Shown here in pieces: positions 7,891 to 15,810 of a stretch of 37,360 bases of DNA (position 1 is its first letter; every line of letters starts with the position of its first letter). The position numbers and the translations under genes are program-made. Under the pieces are notes generated by a model. The model saw nothing but the letters and a program-made list of their open reading frames with translations. It was not told the origin of the DNA and made no database searches. The stretch is from Nitrospira lenta (GTDB lineage Bacteria; Nitrospirota; Nitrospiria; Nitrospirales; Nitrospiraceae): contig CAMDRK010000002.1 in assembly GCA_945906715.1 (NCBI GenBank), positions 1 to 37,360 on the forward strand. Reading direction: 5' to 3'.

Positions 7891-9234
7891 CTAACAATTC
7901 ATCTTTACCGTTGGCCTCGTGTCCTTTCCTGCTCCGATGGTCACCTCAATCCGAGCAACCCCCTTCACATTCGCGCACAGATCTCCCAGCCCGGGGGTGA
8001 CTAATCGGAACGGACCGCCTTTCGCATCAGGCAAGGCCGCTCCATCGAGTTCATAGACAAGTACCCCGTGCTCTCTCGCCTGTTGGAGCGTGAGGCAGAC
8101 TGAATATTTTCCGTCTGCCGAATGCACAGTCACATGATCCGCGCCGATCGCCAGCGCTGGAATATCGAGCAGGCCCTTCACGCGAATCCCTTTCCCCATC
8201 ATGCCTGGCATCACCGTCGAAATATCTAGCTGATGCTCTGCCGGCAAGGATGCGATCGCGGCACGGTCGAGCGAGACAGGTTGAACTACCGCCCCGTCGA
8301 TCCGCACGATACCGGGACCGGTTCGATCCCGCTCGGTAATCGTCTTGATCACTGCCGTCAGCATGTCGTTCAGCGGGGTCGGAATACCGAATTCACGCCC
8401 GAGCTTCGCGACGTACCCATTCAGAAAGTCGATCTCGGTCGGACGACCGGCCTTCCAATCGTCATACATCGAGGTATGGATATCCCGAATTTCTTGTGTC
8501 CAACGAACCACCTTCTCTGCCATGTCATCTGCTAACGGCACCTTCACGGTAGCTGCCACCGCCACGACTTCACCCACAATCTGATGAATCACCCCCAGCA
8601 TCTCGGGATGATCGAGCGCCTTGGCCACTTTGTCGTCGATCATCACGGTCAAGGGATTGAAGACGCAATTCCAACACATCTTCTCCCACTTGCTGCGCCG
8701 GATATCGTCGGTCAACTGGCAAGGAATCCCTGCCTGCTTGAACAGATCCGCGATGGCCAGCAAACGAGCGCTCTGATGCCCCATCAGCTCCCCGATCGCC
8801 ACAGCCCCCTTCTTATAATGGTCGATGACGCCGGGCGCAGCGATCTTGGTATAGATATAGGCGATACCACCAACGACACAATCCCGTTGAACGCGCGCCA
8901 GGATACGGTCTTCTGTATCGACCCCATTTTGCAGGGTCAAGATGACTGTCTTATCGGTCAGGACCGGCTCGATTTGGGTCAGCACCTCATCCAGATCGTA
9001 GGCTTTGACAGAAAGGACGATCAGGTCAGGCTTCGCGAGATCTCGCGGATCGGAAGCGGCTGGTGGATGCACGGTGAAGGAACCATTGGCGCTGCGGATC
9101 GTGAGGCCATTCTGCTTCACAGCTGCGAGCGTCTTGGGCCGCAGCAGGAACGACACAGAGAGATTCGCTTTCGCGAAATGCGCGCCGAAGAACCCACCGA
9201 CTGATCCAGCCCCCACCATGAGAATCTGTTTCAT
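7891..9234 (-). CDS. Ketopantoate reductase-like protein fused to a molybdopterin-oxidoreductase-like domain
   Basis: A 447-residue protein. Residues 1 to about 300 match ketopantoate/2-dehydropantoate reductases (PanE/ApbA): the NADP-binding loop VGAGSVGGFFGAHFAKA, then LTLQNGVDTED, KWEKMCWNCVFNPLTV and a helical C-lobe with RPTEIDFLNGYV. From about 305 a second domain follows whose end (VYELDGAALPDAKGGPFRLV, then NVKGVARIEV) looks like the sulfite-oxidase-type molybdopterin-binding fold. I cannot see the cofactor-ligating cysteine of active enzymes. A plain PanE is about 300 residues, so this is a fusion. A role in pantothenate/CoA synthesis or another 2-oxoacid reduction is possible; no pan gene is adjacent. 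GAGGGA precedes the ATG. Confidence 0.8.
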   Translation of the reverse strand: MKQILMVGAGSVGGFFGAHFAKANLSVSFLLRPKTLAAVKQNGLTIRSANGSFTVHPPAASDPRDLAKPDLIVLSVKAYDLDEVLTQIEPVLTDKTVILTLQNGVDTEDRILARVQRDCVVGGIAYIYTKIAAPGVIDHYKKGAVAIGELMGHQSARLLAIADLFKQAGIPCQLTDDIRRSKWEKMCWNCVFNPLTVMIDDKVAKALDHPEMLGVIHQIVGEVVAVAATVKVPLADDMAEKVVRWTQEIRDIHTSMYDDWKAGRPTEIDFLNGYVAKLGREFGIPTPLNDMLTAVIKTITERDRTGPGIVRIDGAVVQPVSLDRAAIASLPAEHQLDISTVMPGMMGKGIRVKGLLDIPALAIGADHVTVHSADGKYSVCLTLQQAREHGVLVYELDGAALPDAKGGPFRLVTPGLGDLCANVKGVARIEVTIGAGKDTRPTVKMNC

Positions 9235-9251
9235 TTTGTCCCTCGCGTAAC

Positions 9252-9470
9252 TATTCAGGTGTTCAGGCTGAAGGCTGAAGGTTTAAAGTATTCTCGCAAA
9301 GCACGAATGCGGGGGTAGCAGGATACAGGGATAGTCGGGGTAGGCCCTTGCCCCTCTACCCCGGTGCCCTTACCCCTTTATCCCTTCAAGTAGAGGTGAA
9401 TCCTGGTTGTGCAAGAAGCCCAACCCCTAAAAGCCTTCAGCCTATCTACCTGAATAGGCACCTCCACACA
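9252..9470. repeat. Heptamer hairpin repeat, nested
   Basis: Outer left arm 9256-9288 (CTGAAGG units) pairs with AGCCTTCAGCC at 9431-9450. Between them a second inverted set is nested: GGGGTAG/CAGGGAT units near 9310-9345 against CCCTTAC/CCCCTTT units near 9350-9385. All are 7 bases in period. Confidence 0.75.
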
Positions 9471-9548
9471 AGAATATCGGAGGCGAACTATACCACGCAG
9501 CTTCGTCGACTCAAAATACGGTACAATTCGCGCAACAATCAGGTAGAT

Positions 9549-9613
9549 ATGCTGAAGGTATTCAGGCTGAAGTGCTCAGAACTCCGACCTTCGGCCTTCA
9601 GCCTATCCACCTG
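9549..9613. repeat. Heptamer repeat in the sirtuin leader
   Basis: CTGAAGG-type units at 9550-9580 and complementary units (CCTTCGG, CCTTCAG) at 9588-9606. It reaches to within about ten bases of the sirtuin start codon at 9623 and opens an upstream in-frame ATG at 9572, which I do not accept as the start. Confidence 0.75.
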
Positions 9614-9622
9614 AGTAACCCC

Positions 9623-10351
9623 ATGACCACCGACGATCAGATCCACCTCGCCCGCACACACCTGGCATCCGCTCGGCATGTGACCGTCCTCACAGGAGCC
9701 GGCATTTCAGCCGATAGCGGCGTGCCGACCTTTCGTGGGACAGACGGCTTGTGGCGCACCTTTCGCGCGGAGGATCTCGCGACACCCGAAGCCTTCGAGC
9801 GCGACCCCCGATTAGTCTGGGAATGGTACAACTGGCGGCGTGAATTGATTGCCACGAAACAGCCGAATCCTGCCCACATCGCCCTTGTAGAACTTGAACG
9901 TCGCAGGCCCGATACATTCTGGCTGATTACTCAAAACGTAGATGGCTTGCATCGAACTGCCGGCTCGCAACGGCTCTCCGAAATTCATGGCAACATCTGG
10001 AAGGTTCGTTGTACCGGCTGTGGCATCATCTCGGAGAACCGGGAAGTCCCTCTTCCCATCCTGCCGACATGCCGGCTGTGCCAAGCCCTGCTCCGGCCTC
10101 ATATCGTCTGGTTTGGGGAATCGCTCTTGGGAGAAGACCTGCGCCGCTGCGATCAGGCTCTACGAAACTGCGACCTCCTCCTGGTGATCGGCACTTCGGG
10201 AATCGTCTACCCAGCAGCGGGATTTGCGTCGGTCGCGAAGGAGGTCGGTGCGCTGGTCATCGAGATCAATCTCGATAGCACCCCGCAGTCGGACCTGGTT
10301 GACCTCTCACTGCAGGGCCGCGCGAAAGATCTGGTTCCGCTACTTCTTTAA
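9623..10351 (+). CDS. NAD-dependent protein deacylase, class III sirtuin
   Basis: A 242-residue Sir2-family enzyme that removes acyl groups from lysine using NAD+. Visible motifs: GAGISADSGVPTFRG near the N-terminus, TQNVDGLH, a zinc ribbon with two cysteine pairs (CTGC ... CRLC), HIVWFGE and GTSGIVYPAA. The segment WEWYNWRR holds the Tyr-x-x-Arg pair that in SIRT5/CobB-type enzymes binds succinyl and malonyl groups, so desuccinylase activity is likely. I place the start at 9623 because the 17 residues encoded upstream come from the heptamer repeat and do not belong to the family. No second gene shares its transcript; a nonamer repeat begins just after the stop. Confidence 0.92.
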   Translation: MTTDDQIHLARTHLASARHVTVLTGAGISADSGVPTFRGTDGLWRTFRAEDLATPEAFERDPRLVWEWYNWRRELIATKQPNPAHIALVELERRRPDTFWLITQNVDGLHRTAGSQRLSEIHGNIWKVRCTGCGIISENREVPLPILPTCRLCQALLRPHIVWFGESLLGEDLRRCDQALRNCDLLLVIGTSGIVYPAAGFASVAKEVGALVIEINLDSTPQSDLVDLSLQGRAKDLVPLLL

Positions 10352-10352
10352 C

Positions 10353-10478
10353 CCGGTCTGTCTGGTCTATCTGGTCTATTCGGTCTGTTCGGTCGGTCTA
10401 GTGTGATCGGTTGAACGAAACTAACCAGATGAACCAGAGAGACCAGACAGACCAGATAGACCAAATGAACAAGACCGG
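10353..10478. repeat. Nonamer hairpin repeat, locus 4
   Basis: The left arm 10354-10403 (GGTCTGTCT/GGTCTATCT units) begins right after the sirtuin stop. The right arm 10423-10476 has AGACCAGAC/AGACCAGAT units. The loop carries GGTTGAACGAAACTAACC. It sits between the converging sirtuin and HAD genes. Confidence 0.9.
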
Positions 10479-10479
10479 T

Positions 10480-10501
10480 TGGCGGACTGTTTTAGCATCC
10501 T
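10480..10501. repeat. Solo end of the MITE-like element
   Basis: GGCGGACTGTTTTAGCATCC closely matches the right terminus of the element at 16754-16921 (GGCGG..TTTTTCAGCATCCTG). It overlaps the 3' end of the HAD gene and supplies its stop codon (TAA on the minus strand). Confidence 0.6.
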
Positions 10502-11208
10502 ACCAGTGGAAACAGTTCCTCCAACGTCCGAATCACATGCCCGCCCGACACCTGATGGCGCCCAGTTCGATCCAGCAACACGCCGGTCAGTCCCGCCTTC
10601 GTCGCGCCCTCCAGATCATCCCGGACGCTATCACCCACATGCATCGCTTCATCTGGATCGATCGCGTGCTTTTCAAGGGCGATCTCGAAAATCTTCGATG
10701 CAGGCTTAGCGGCCCTGGCAAGGCTTGCGATCGTCACAGTATCGAAGAGCCGGTCGATGCCGAGCCCCCGCATCACAGGAAAGAGCCGGGAATCGAAGTT
10801 GGACACGATCCCAAGCTCAAACCCCTCCGCACGAAGCCTGGTCAACACGGAATGGGTCTCAGGAAATAATACCCAGGACCGAGGATCTTCAAACACCTGA
10901 AAGACCTGCTCGAAGAATTCATCGAACCGTTCGAACATCCCGACGCGATAAAACACGTTGTGCACGATGTCGAACCACCAAAGCCGTTCACATTGCTTTA
11001 ATTTAACAGGATCTGTTTCGGCAAAAACCGGCGGAGATGAGTCGTGAAAGGCCCGCTGAAAGGCTTGCGCAATCGAGACCTGTGAGCCAGGAGTCTGCCG
11101 AAACCCGTGCTGAACCGCATGCGCGAGGTAGATGTCCGCCACCGAACCGTTGATTTGAAACAACGTCTCGGCTGCATCGAAAAAGATGACATGAATTTTG
11201 GTCTTCAT
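10492..11208 (-). CDS. HAD-superfamily hydrolase (HAD-IA type)
   Basis: A 238-residue haloacid-dehalogenase-type phosphatase. Motif I is FFDAAETL, with the nucleophile Asp near residue 11 but Ala/Glu where DxDGT enzymes have Asp/Gly, as in HDHD3-like members. A helical cap follows, then motif II SNFD, motif III lysine in AAKPASKIF and motif IV HVGDSVRDDLEG. It probably dephosphorylates a small metabolite; the substrate is unknown. It is transcribed alone, convergent to the sirtuin gene. The last codons and the stop lie in what looks like a solo end of the MITE-like element. Confidence 0.85.
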   Translation of the reverse strand: MKTKIHVIFFDAAETLFQINGSVADIYLAHAVQHGFRQTPGSQVSIAQAFQRAFHDSSPPVFAETDPVKLKQCERLWWFDIVHNVFYRVGMFERFDEFFEQVFQVFEDPRSWVLFPETHSVLTRLRAEGFELGIVSNFDSRLFPVMRGLGIDRLFDTVTIASLARAAKPASKIFEIALEKHAIDPDEAMHVGDSVRDDLEGATKAGLTGVLLDRTGRHQVSGGHVIRTLEELFPLVGC

Positions 11209-11230
11209 TGGTCGTATAAATCCTATGTTC

Positions 11231-11352
11231 CGGCGAGAGGCACGGGACTAGAGGCTAGGGGTTATATCGTGAGGCGTGAAACGTGAGGCGTTAGGCGAAT
11301 CCCGCTCGACCCCTTTATGCCTTACGTCCCCATTGCCCCTCGCCTGGTTTCC
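11231..11352. repeat. Heptamer hairpin repeat, GTGAGRC type, short version
   Basis: Four tandem units at 11269-11296 (GTGAGGC, GTGAAAC, GTGAGGC, GTTAGGC), then CCCGCTCGACCCC and a right arm of ACGCCTT-like units, enclosed by outer arms (GCGAGAGGC ... GCCCCTCGCC). It is the same element as at 18739-18897, which has eight left-arm units. Confidence 0.9.
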
Positions 11353-11412
11353 AATCAATTGTATGCAGTTCAAAAATCCGGAGTCAAAGTCTGCGCCCAA
11401 TCATGCGATTTC

Positions 11413-11441
11413 TTGACAAAGAAATACCTCACTGTTAGCTT
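11413..11441 (+). promoter_or_regulatory. Sigma-70-type promoter of the REC protein gene
   Basis: A perfect TTGACA at 11413-11418 and TAGCTT at 11436-11441 with 17 bases between. This predicts transcription from about 11448, upstream of the GGAGGG ribosome-binding site and the GTG start at 11472. Confidence 0.5.
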
Positions 11442-11471
11442 CGACATAGTTCAATAACATTGGAGGGTTAG

Positions 11472-12563
11472 GTGGCTTCAAGCATCTTTGTCATCGACAG
11501 TAGTCCCGCCGTCCGCCGGTTGGTCGAGCAGATTTCAAAGTCGCACGGGTGCGAGGTCACGGGATTCCAGGATGGCCCCGCAGCCTTGGAAGCGGCACGC
11601 CAGACAAACCCAAACTTCATCATTGCAGACTATCATTTGGAGAACATGACCTTCTCGGGATTCTGCAAAGCAGTCTACAAGCTGGATAACTTGGCAGAGA
11701 CCTACATTATCTCCCTGATCAGCTCTTCGGATCGCGTGGATGAAACCCACTTGCGTTCGCTGGGGGTCAAGGCCTTTCTCAACAAACCTTTTCAGCCAGA
11801 ACACCTCATCGATCTCATCTCGGATCTTGAAACACAGCAGGCATCCAAGACAAATGGAGTAAAGAAGAAGTCTCGCTCCTGGCCCCCGGTCTCAATCGGT
11901 ATGGACTCCGATGATGATGACAGCCTGACTGAGGAAACAGAGGAACAGGCGATCGCACCCCACCCTCAACCGAAAGCCCCCTCCATGATTACCACCGCGC
12001 AGGCGCCGACAGCCGAACCGGAAGAAGCGATGAAGGGCCTCTTCGGTCAACTTCTTAACTCTATGTCGGAACGAACGGAAAAAAAGATTGCCGACATGCT
12101 CCCCCAGATGGTGGGGAAAGAGCTGGCAACCCTCGTGACCAAAAGCGTAGGGGCATCCCTCTCGGAAGAACACCTGACTCGAGCGCTTGAACCGGTGCTC
12201 GCGACGGCACTCCCGAAGTTTCTCTCACAGAAAATGTCTCTCTTCGAACCCCTCATTCGGCAGAGCGTGTCTGAAATCGCGAGCCCCCTGATCAAGGAGC
12301 GTATCGATCAATTCGTCCGCGAAGAACTCAATGCCGTTGGCACCGCGCTGTCTGACATGGTTCGGGAACAACTCGATTCGCTTGAAGGACTCATCAAGGA
12401 AGAAATCCAACAGGCAGCCGCCAAACAAGCTGCGGAAATGACTGAAGCGCTCGTTCAGGCGACGGCCCGAGAAGAGGTCAAACAGGCTGTTTTGCGCCTC
12501 GTCCCGAATCTGGCCGAAGAGCAGATCAAAGCAGAGATCACGCGCCTCACGAAAGCCGCGTAG
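11472..12563 (+). CDS. REC-domain protein with long helical C-terminal region
   Basis: A 363-residue protein starting at GTG behind a good GGAGGG site. Residues about 4-120 form a receiver domain: D9, phospho-acceptor D53 (FIIADYHLE), Ser/Thr region ISLISSS and K105 in NKPF. A basic linker (KKKSRSWPP) and an acidic stretch (DSDDDDSLTEETEEQ) follow. The remaining residues, about 185-363, are amphipathic helices without a recognised domain and could form coiled coils (SERTEKKIADMLPQ, REELNAVGTALSDM, EEIQQAAAKQAAEM). There is no DNA-binding or enzymatic output, so it may work by protein contact, as in single-domain-plus-scaffold regulators. No histidine kinase is adjacent. It has its own promoter and a heptamer repeat upstream. 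Confidence 0.8.
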   Translation: MASSIFVIDSSPAVRRLVEQISKSHGCEVTGFQDGPAALEAARQTNPNFIIADYHLENMTFSGFCKAVYKLDNLAETYIISLISSSDRVDETHLRSLGVKAFLNKPFQPEHLIDLISDLETQQASKTNGVKKKSRSWPPVSIGMDSDDDDSLTEETEEQAIAPHPQPKAPSMITTAQAPTAEPEEAMKGLFGQLLNSMSERTEKKIADMLPQMVGKELATLVTKSVGASLSEEHLTRALEPVLATALPKFLSQKMSLFEPLIRQSVSEIASPLIKERIDQFVREELNAVGTALSDMVREQLDSLEGLIKEEIQQAAAKQAAEMTEALVQATAREEVKQAVLRLVPNLAEEQIKAEITRLTKAA

Positions 12564-12576
12564 ACCGAGGCACAGC

Positions 12577-12612
12577 GGGACAGGCACTGCCGCAGACGGC
12601 GGAGCCAGTCCC
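12577..12612. repeat. 36-base imperfect palindrome, copy 2
   Basis: Same sequence as 7790-7825 except for one base (GCACT instead of GCACC), lying 13 bases after the REC gene stop. The hairpin might work as a transcript end for that gene, but no T run follows. Confidence 0.8.
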
Positions 12613-12623
12613 TGCGCTCCGGC

Positions 12624-12743
12624 TTACCCCTTCTTGCTCTTCTTACTCTTGCTCCGTCTGGCTGTTACCAGCGCCTTCACCCGTGCGACATTCTTCCGAT
12701 GCTTCTTTTTCGTCTTGCGATCTTTTTCACGGCCTGTGGCCAT
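12624..12743 (-). CDS. Very small, highly basic protein (39 residues)
   Basis: Starting at the ATG at 12743 behind GGGAGA, the frame encodes 39 residues (MATGREKDRKTKKKHRKNVA ...) ending in SKSKKSKKG; about half are Lys or Arg. Composition and size recall small ribosome-associated or nucleic-acid-binding peptides, but I recognise no family. A longer upstream start is possible but adds 25 residues of different character and lacks such a ribosome-binding site. Confidence 0.55.
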   Translation of the reverse strand: MATGREKDRKTKKKHRKNVARVKALVTARRSKSKKSKKG

Positions 12744-12904
12744 AGTCTCTCCCAATTGTAAAAAGTGGAAGCGGAACGAACCCTTCGCCCTCGCCTTGTG
12801 TGAGTCTGTATAGCACAAGGCTCTACACCCCTCAAGCTATCTATGTATCCACGCCGCCTTGAGAGGCCGGCACCCGCATGCTAAGATGCCCCGCTCTTGT
12901 TCCT

Positions 12905-13030
12905 TTGGTCTATCCGGTCTATCTCGTCTATCTGGTCTGTCTCGTCCGGGAGCGCCAGATAGACATGATAGACCTGACAGACCAGACAGACCCACTAGAT
13001 CAGACAGACCAGATAGACCAGACAGACCAG
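12905..13030. repeat. Nonamer hairpin repeat, locus 5, abutting valS
   Basis: The left arm 12905-12951 holds GGTCTATCT/GGTCTGTCT units; the long right arm 12957-13030 holds AGACCAGAT/AGACCAGAC units and ends exactly at the valS ATG. There is no Shine-Dalgarno-like purine run other than the repeat itself. The repeat is free of stops in the valS frame. Confidence 0.9.
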
Positions 13031-15808
13031 ATGAGCACCCCCCAACTCGATAAAACCTACGATCCCAAAGCGGTTGAAGCACGATGGTATGACGTCTGGA
13101 TCCGGCAAGGCTATTTCCGCGCCTCGCCGGCCCATCCAGGGCAACCATACTCCATCGTCATTCCCCCACCCAATGTCACCGGCTCACTCCATGTCGGCCA
13201 CGCGCTGAATCATTCGCTCCAAGACATTCTCATACGCTGGCGGCGCATGCAGGGCCGCAATGTGCTCTGGTTGCCCGGCACCGATCACGCCGGGATTGCC
13301 ACGCAAAACGTCGTGGAAAAGCAGCTCATGGCCGAAGGCGCCTCCCGGGAATCTCTGGGACGCGATGGCTTCATTAAGCGCGTCTGGGAATGGAAGGCCA
13401 CCTCCGGGAATACGATCATCAGTCAACAGAAGCAACTGGGAGAATCCTGCGACTGGGATCGCCTGCGATTTACAATGGATGAGGGACTATCGAAAGCTGT
13501 CCTGGAAGTCTTCGTGCGTCTCTATGAAGACGGGCTGATTTACCGAGGGGAGCGGCTGATCAACTGGTGCCCACGCTGCCTGACGGCTCTCTCGGATATC
13601 GAAGTCGAACATGAAGACATGAAAGGGAAGCTCTACCATATTCGCTACCCGCTTGCGGACGATCCCCTCACAACACTTACCGTGGCGACAACCAGACCGG
13701 AAACGATGCTGGGCGATACGGCAGTGGCAGTCCACCCCGACGACCCGCGTTATCGCCATCTCATCGGAAAAAACGTTCGCTTGCCGCTGACCACTCGAGA
13801 GATACCGATCGTGGGCGATTCAATTTTGGTGGACCTCACGTTCGGCACCGGCGCCGTAAAGATTACCCCCGCGCACGACTTCAACGACTTTGAGGCCGGC
13901 GAGCGGCACAAGCTTTCCAGGATCTCTCTATTTGACCAGGAAGCAAAGATGGATCCTGCAGGTCTGCATGAAGCGAAGGTAGAAGATTCCGTGCTCCAGA
14001 GCCTCACCATGAAGCCTGTTCAAAAGGCACGCTCGATTGTGGTAGAGGCGCTGACAGAGCGCGGTGCGCTTGAGAAAGTCGAAGACCACAAGATGGCGCT
14101 CGGAAAATGTTACCGTTGCAAGACCGTCGTCGAGCCGTATTTGTCGCCACAGTGGTTCGTGAAGATTAAGCCGTTGGCGGAGCCTGCGATCAAGGCGGTG
14201 GAAGACGGACGCATTCGCATCATCCCGGAAGGCTGGACCAACAATTATCTCGGCTGGATGAGGGACATCAAAGACTGGTGTATCTCACGACAAATTTGGT
14301 GGGGACACCAAATTCCAGCGTGGTACTGTAGAAAATGCAACGCCAACTGTATTTTCGAGCCCAACTCCACAGAGGTCCAAGGCGATACGTTAACGGGAAA
14401 ACGCACCCTAGTCATCACGAAGAATGCCCAGCCCATCATCGCCAGATATGCCCCTACGAAATGCTCTACCTGTGGGGAAGGAAATTTTCTTCGCGATCCC
14501 GACGTCCTTGACACTTGGTTCTCTTCCGCCCTCTGGCCCTTCTCCACGCTGGGATGGCCTGAACAAACACCTGAGTTGAAGGCCTACTACCCGACCTCGA
14601 CGCTCGTCACCGGACTCGACATTCTGTTCTTCTGGGTCGCTCGCATGATCATGCTGGGCCTGAAATTCATGGGCGATGTCCCCTTCCGCGACGTCTACAT
14701 CCATGCCTTGGTACGCGATGCCGAAGGACAGAAAATGAGCAAGTCGAAAGGCAACGTCATCGATCCCCTGCATGTCATGGAGCAGTTCGGCACCGATGCG
14801 CTCCGCTTCACGCTCGCCTCGATGGCCTCACCGGGACGCGATATCAAACTCGCGGAGGAACGGATCGAGGGCTATAGAAACTTTGCGAACAAGATCTGGA
14901 ATGCCGCCCGTTTCGCCCACATGCACCTTACCGGCACAAAGGAATCACAGCCTCTGGACGATCGGTCCTTTCCTGGCCTATGGATACGAAGCCGGCTGAA
15001 CAACACCATCCGGATTGTGACGATGGAGCTGGAAGCCTATCGGTTTGATCGAGCGACCAATGCCCTCTACCAATTTTTTTGGCACGAGTACTGCGATTGG
15101 TACCTGGAATTAATCAAACCTATCCTCCAGGATCCTTTACATCCTGAAGGTGCTGCAACCAGACAAACGCTTCAGGATACGCTCGAAGTATTCTTGCGGC
15201 TCCTTCATCCTTTTATGCCCTTTATTTCCGAAGAAATCTGGCAGACCTTACCCCACGAGGGCGAGACCATTGTCACCCAATCCTATCCAGTCCCTCAAAC
15301 ACACTGGCACGACCCATCGGCAGAGGAAACCTTTCGTCTGTTTGAACAGAGCATCGGTCTGATCCGAACCGCACGCGTACTCCTCAACTATCCACCGGGA
15401 CAGGAAGTACGTGTCTTTGTAACCCACGAGGAGCCGGCAACAAGCGCGACACTCGTTACACTTAAACAGAACCTCGCCCATCTCGGGCGAGGACAGATTT
15501 CACCCGTTCCTCTCTCCCAATGGCCGACATCGAATGTACTCCGCCTCATCACAGACGGCATCACGATGGGCGTATCCGTCGAGGGAGACGTGGATCTCAA
15601 GAAAGCGCTTGACCGCCTCGAAAAACAGATTGCAGAAACCGACAAGGAATCCCAGCGGCTCGACGGCAAACTGAACAGTGCGGACTTTGTTTCAAAAGCT
15701 CCGCCGGAAGTGATCACCGACCATCGGGACCGCTTACGCGCACTCTCTCGTGACCGCGCCATGTTGACCAGCAGCGAACAGCAACTGCGCGCGATGCTGG
15801 GGATCTAA
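13031..15808 (+). CDS. valS: Valyl-tRNA synthetase
   Basis: A 925-residue class Ia enzyme that charges tRNA-Val. Visible parts: the HIGH-type motif in PNVTGSLHVGHALNH near residue 43, the editing (CP1) domain with TTRPETMLGDTAVAVHP, the KMSKS motif in GQKMSKSKGNV, an anticodon-binding domain, and a C-terminal coiled-coil arm from about 855. I choose the start at 13031 because MSTPQLDKTYDPKAVEARWY is the normal ValS N-terminus. An in-frame ATG at 12878 would add 51 residues made of repeat translation (LVYLVCLV, then DQTDQ), which is not family-like. nadC starts two bases after the stop, so the two are cotranscribed. Confidence 0.97.
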   Translation: MSTPQLDKTYDPKAVEARWYDVWIRQGYFRASPAHPGQPYSIVIPPPNVTGSLHVGHALNHSLQDILIRWRRMQGRNVLWLPGTDHAGIATQNVVEKQLMAEGASRESLGRDGFIKRVWEWKATSGNTIISQQKQLGESCDWDRLRFTMDEGLSKAVLEVFVRLYEDGLIYRGERLINWCPRCLTALSDIEVEHEDMKGKLYHIRYPLADDPLTTLTVATTRPETMLGDTAVAVHPDDPRYRHLIGKNVRLPLTTREIPIVGDSILVDLTFGTGAVKITPAHDFNDFEAGERHKLSRISLFDQEAKMDPAGLHEAKVEDSVLQSLTMKPVQKARSIVVEALTERGALEKVEDHKMALGKCYRCKTVVEPYLSPQWFVKIKPLAEPAIKAVEDGRIRIIPEGWTNNYLGWMRDIKDWCISRQIWWGHQIPAWYCRKCNANCIFEPNSTEVQGDTLTGKRTLVITKNAQPIIARYAPTKCSTCGEGNFLRDPDVLDTWFSSALWPFSTLGWPEQTPELKAYYPTSTLVTGLDILFFWVARMIMLGLKFMGDVPFRDVYIHALVRDAEGQKMSKSKGNVIDPLHVMEQFGTDALRFTLASMASPGRDIKLAEERIEGYRNFANKIWNAARFAHMHLTGTKESQPLDDRSFPGLWIRSRLNNTIRIVTMELEAYRFDRATNALYQFFWHEYCDWYLELIKPILQDPLHPEGAATRQTLQDTLEVFLRLLHPFMPFISEEIWQTLPHEGETIVTQSYPVPQTHWHDPSAEETFRLFEQSIGLIRTARVLLNYPPGQEVRVFVTHEEPATSATLVTLKQNLAHLGRGQISPVPLSQWPTSNVLRLITDGITMGVSVEGDVDLKKALDRLEKQIAETDKESQRLDGKLNSADFVSKAPPEVITDHRDRLRALSRDRAMLTSSEQQLRAMLGI

Positions 15809-15810
15809 AG

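Noticed and set aside
12878-13030. Hydrophobic LVYLVYLVCLV segment as a membrane helix or signal peptide of ValS
   Set aside because: It is translation of the nonamer repeat, which gives the same peptide wherever that frame is read; ValS is cytosolic and its family N-terminus starts at 13031.
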